Shown here: positions 62,609 to 64,000 of the stretch, piece by piece
Numbering within the stretch: position 1 is the stretch's first letter
How the letters are laid out: every line of letters begins with the position of its first letter
NCBI RefSeq assembly: GCF_000429525.1
Contig: NZ_AUCA01000002.1
Coordinates: forward strand, 62,001-126,000
Origin: Alicyclobacillus contaminans DSM 17975
GTDB taxonomy: Bacteria > Bacillota > Bacilli > Alicyclobacillales > Alicyclobacillaceae
Reading direction: 5' to 3'
DNA: 64,000 nucleotides
The notes under the pieces: model-generated
Seen by the model: only the letters and a program-made list of their open reading frames with translations
What the model was told of the DNA's origin: nothing
Databases searched by the model: none
Position numbers and translations under genes: made by a program

Positions 62609-63592
62609 ATGCGACGGTGCATTCTCGGCATCGATACGAGCAATTACACGACTTCCGTGTGTGCGGTGGATGCGGATACGGGACAATGGGTGTCGGAAGC
62701 TCGACGCGTGCTGCCGGTGAAACACGGTGAAAGAGGGCTTCGTCAGTCGGACGCGCTCTTTTTTCATGTTCAGCAGTTGCCGCAGATGGTCCGGGCTTTG
62801 ATGGGGGGCTTTTCGGAAGCGGCTCGAGTCACGTGGTGCGGCATCGGAGTGTCTGTCCAGCCGCGACCGCAGGCTGCGTCGTACATGCCGGTGTTCCGGG
62901 CTGGGGAAAGTGTGGCCGAAACCGTGGGGGCGCTGCTGGGCGCGCCGGTGGTTCGCACCTCCCATCAGGAGGGCCACATTGCGGCGGCCACGTATTTTCT
63001 GCCAGATATGACGGGAGACAGGCCGTTTTTGGCGGTGCATCTATCGGGTGGGACATCAGACGTGGTATTGGCAGAGGGGACGCGGTTTGGTTATCGTGTG
63101 ACGCCCGTGGCGGAAGGGGCCGATCTTCACGCGGGACAGTTTGTCGACCGTGTGGGCGTGGCGATGGGTCTTCCGTTCCCGGCGGGCCCCCACCTGGAAC
63201 AGTTGGCGCGCCGGGTGTCGTCTTCCACGTTGCGCCTCGGGGGACGCTTGGTGAACGGGCGCCTCAGCTTTTCCGGCCCGTGCTCGGCGGCATTGCGCGC
63301 CATCGAGGCGGGCGTGGATCACGCCGAGGTCGCCTACGCAGTTCAGCAGTGCATCGCCAATGCATTGGTGAAAGCCGTGGATGAGGCATTGCGCCGGGTG
63401 GACGTGAACGTGTCCGATTGCGTCATCGCCGGCGGCGTGGCTGCCAATGAAGCGATTCGCGACAGAGTCTGCCGCCGTCTCGGCATCCTGCGGCCAGACC
63501 TGCGCGTTCGGTTTGCCCCCGCGCGCTATTCCTCCGACAATGCCCTCGGCGTGGCACGCATTGCTTGGAAATTTCTGTTCCGGGGGCGGTAG
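62609..63592 (+). CDS. TsaD/Kae1-like ASKHA ATPase paralogue
   Basis: 327 aa, annotated in relatives as M22 peptidase or sialoglycoprotease. ASKHA fold: LGIDTSNYTTSVCAVD, HLSGGTSDVVL, GPHLEQLA, CVIAGGVAANEAI. The TsaD metal site seems complete: His119 and His123 (SHQEGHIAA) and Asp310 (YSSDNALGVA). True TsaD has ETSCDETA at the start, where this has DTSNYTT, so it is likely a paralogue rather than the t6A enzyme. No TsaB, TsaC or TsaE here. ATG 62609 is spaced better than 62603 from AAAGGAG. Confidence 0.8.
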   Translation: MRRCILGIDTSNYTTSVCAVDADTGQWVSEARRVLPVKHGERGLRQSDALFFHVQQLPQMVRALMGGFSEAARVTWCGIGVSVQPRPQAASYMPVFRAGESVAETVGALLGAPVVRTSHQEGHIAAATYFLPDMTGDRPFLAVHLSGGTSDVVLAEGTRFGYRVTPVAEGADLHAGQFVDRVGVAMGLPFPAGPHLEQLARRVSSSTLRLGGRLVNGRLSFSGPCSAALRAIEAGVDHAEVAYAVQQCIANALVKAVDEALRRVDVNVSDCVIAGGVAANEAIRDRVCRRLGILRPDLRVRFAPARYSSDNALGVARIAWKFLFRGR

Positions 63593-63668
63593 GCGGCGAA
63601 GGCCGATGTGGTGGAGTCATTTCGCGCGGAGGCAGCGTCTGCGGGGTCTACGGTTCCTTCGATACATA

Positions 63669-63697
63669 TTGGTTGACCGTCCATGTTACGGTATAAT
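63669..63697 (+). promoter_or_regulatory. Sigma-A promoter of the ferredoxin-NADP reductase gene
   Basis: TTGGTT (63669-63674), 17 bp, consensus TATAAT (63692-63697). Confidence 0.65.
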
Positions 63698-63707
63698 GGG
63701 CGGGTGA

Positions 63708-64000
<293 letters not shown>

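Overview
The window is a gene-dense, fairly GC-rich chromosome segment from an endospore-forming member of the Bacillota. The gene set (spoVID, spoIVFA/FB, spo0B, spoIIIAA-AH, lonB, two-step glycine decarboxylase, L27 with a cleavable N-terminus) is Bacillales-type, and the composition and local order suggest an Alicyclobacillus-like lineage. That assignment is an inference from gene content, not a measured phylogeny. No phage, insertion sequence, CRISPR array, rRNA or tRNA was seen.

Layout. (1) 1-8115: proteostasis block tig(partial)-clpP-clpX-lonB-lon-ysxC. A convergent EamA-family exporter gene (7987-8931, minus) follows; its promoter is so close to the start codon that the mRNA should be leaderless. 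(2) 9006-15482: heme/siroheme-precursor operon hemA-hemX-hemC-hemD-hemB-hemL, closed by a terminator. (3) 15545-18262: spoVID with a sigma-E-like promoter, two divergent small membrane-protein genes, then a T-box leader controlling valS. (4) 18299-28949: valS, folC, murC, a 59-aa membrane protein, prepilin peptidase, a G5/3D wall protein, a SpoIIB-like SPOR-type protein (also behind a sigma-E-like promoter), DUF4321 and radC. (5) 29001-35171: cell shape and division-site genes mreBCD, minCD and the SpoIVFA/SpoIVFB intramembrane protease pair. (6) 35178-38189: rplU-prp-rpmA, spo0B, obgE. (7) 38179-42696: an orphan JAMM metalloprotease and a seven-gene comG-type pseudopilus operon. (8) 42722-46880: aroK, a DnaI-like ATPase, and yqhG/yqhH on the minus strand. 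(9) 46994-52965: gcvT-gcvPA-gcvPB, a histidine phosphatase, aroQ, efp. (10) 53057-58782: yqhV and the complete spoIIIA operon. (11) 58893-64000: accB-accC, the asp23-amaP-DUF2273 envelope operon, nusB, a TsaD paralogue and the start of a ferredoxin-NADP reductase.

How the parts connect. SpoIVFA/FB, SpoIIIA, SpoVID and Spo0B belong to the sporulation programme. Four of these loci (spoVID, spoIIB-like, spoIVFA, spoIIIAA) carry candidate mother-cell sigma-E promoters of the ATA-N(15-16)-CATA type. The prepilin peptidase at 24380 is the expected processing enzyme for the comG pseudopilins at 40724-42696. Prp at 35657 is the expected processing protease for the N-terminally extended L27 encoded immediately downstream. 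Relative to the Bacillus subtilis order as I remember it, the clpX-to-obg block and the comG-to-nusB block are fused directly at obg/comGA.

The window is mostly core genome. I found no convincing wholly new multi-gene system. The least explained items are the JAMM protein between obg and comGA, the TsaD paralogue after nusB, the DnaI-like ATPase after aroK, three tiny minus-strand membrane proteins, and an irregular minor-pseudopilin segment.
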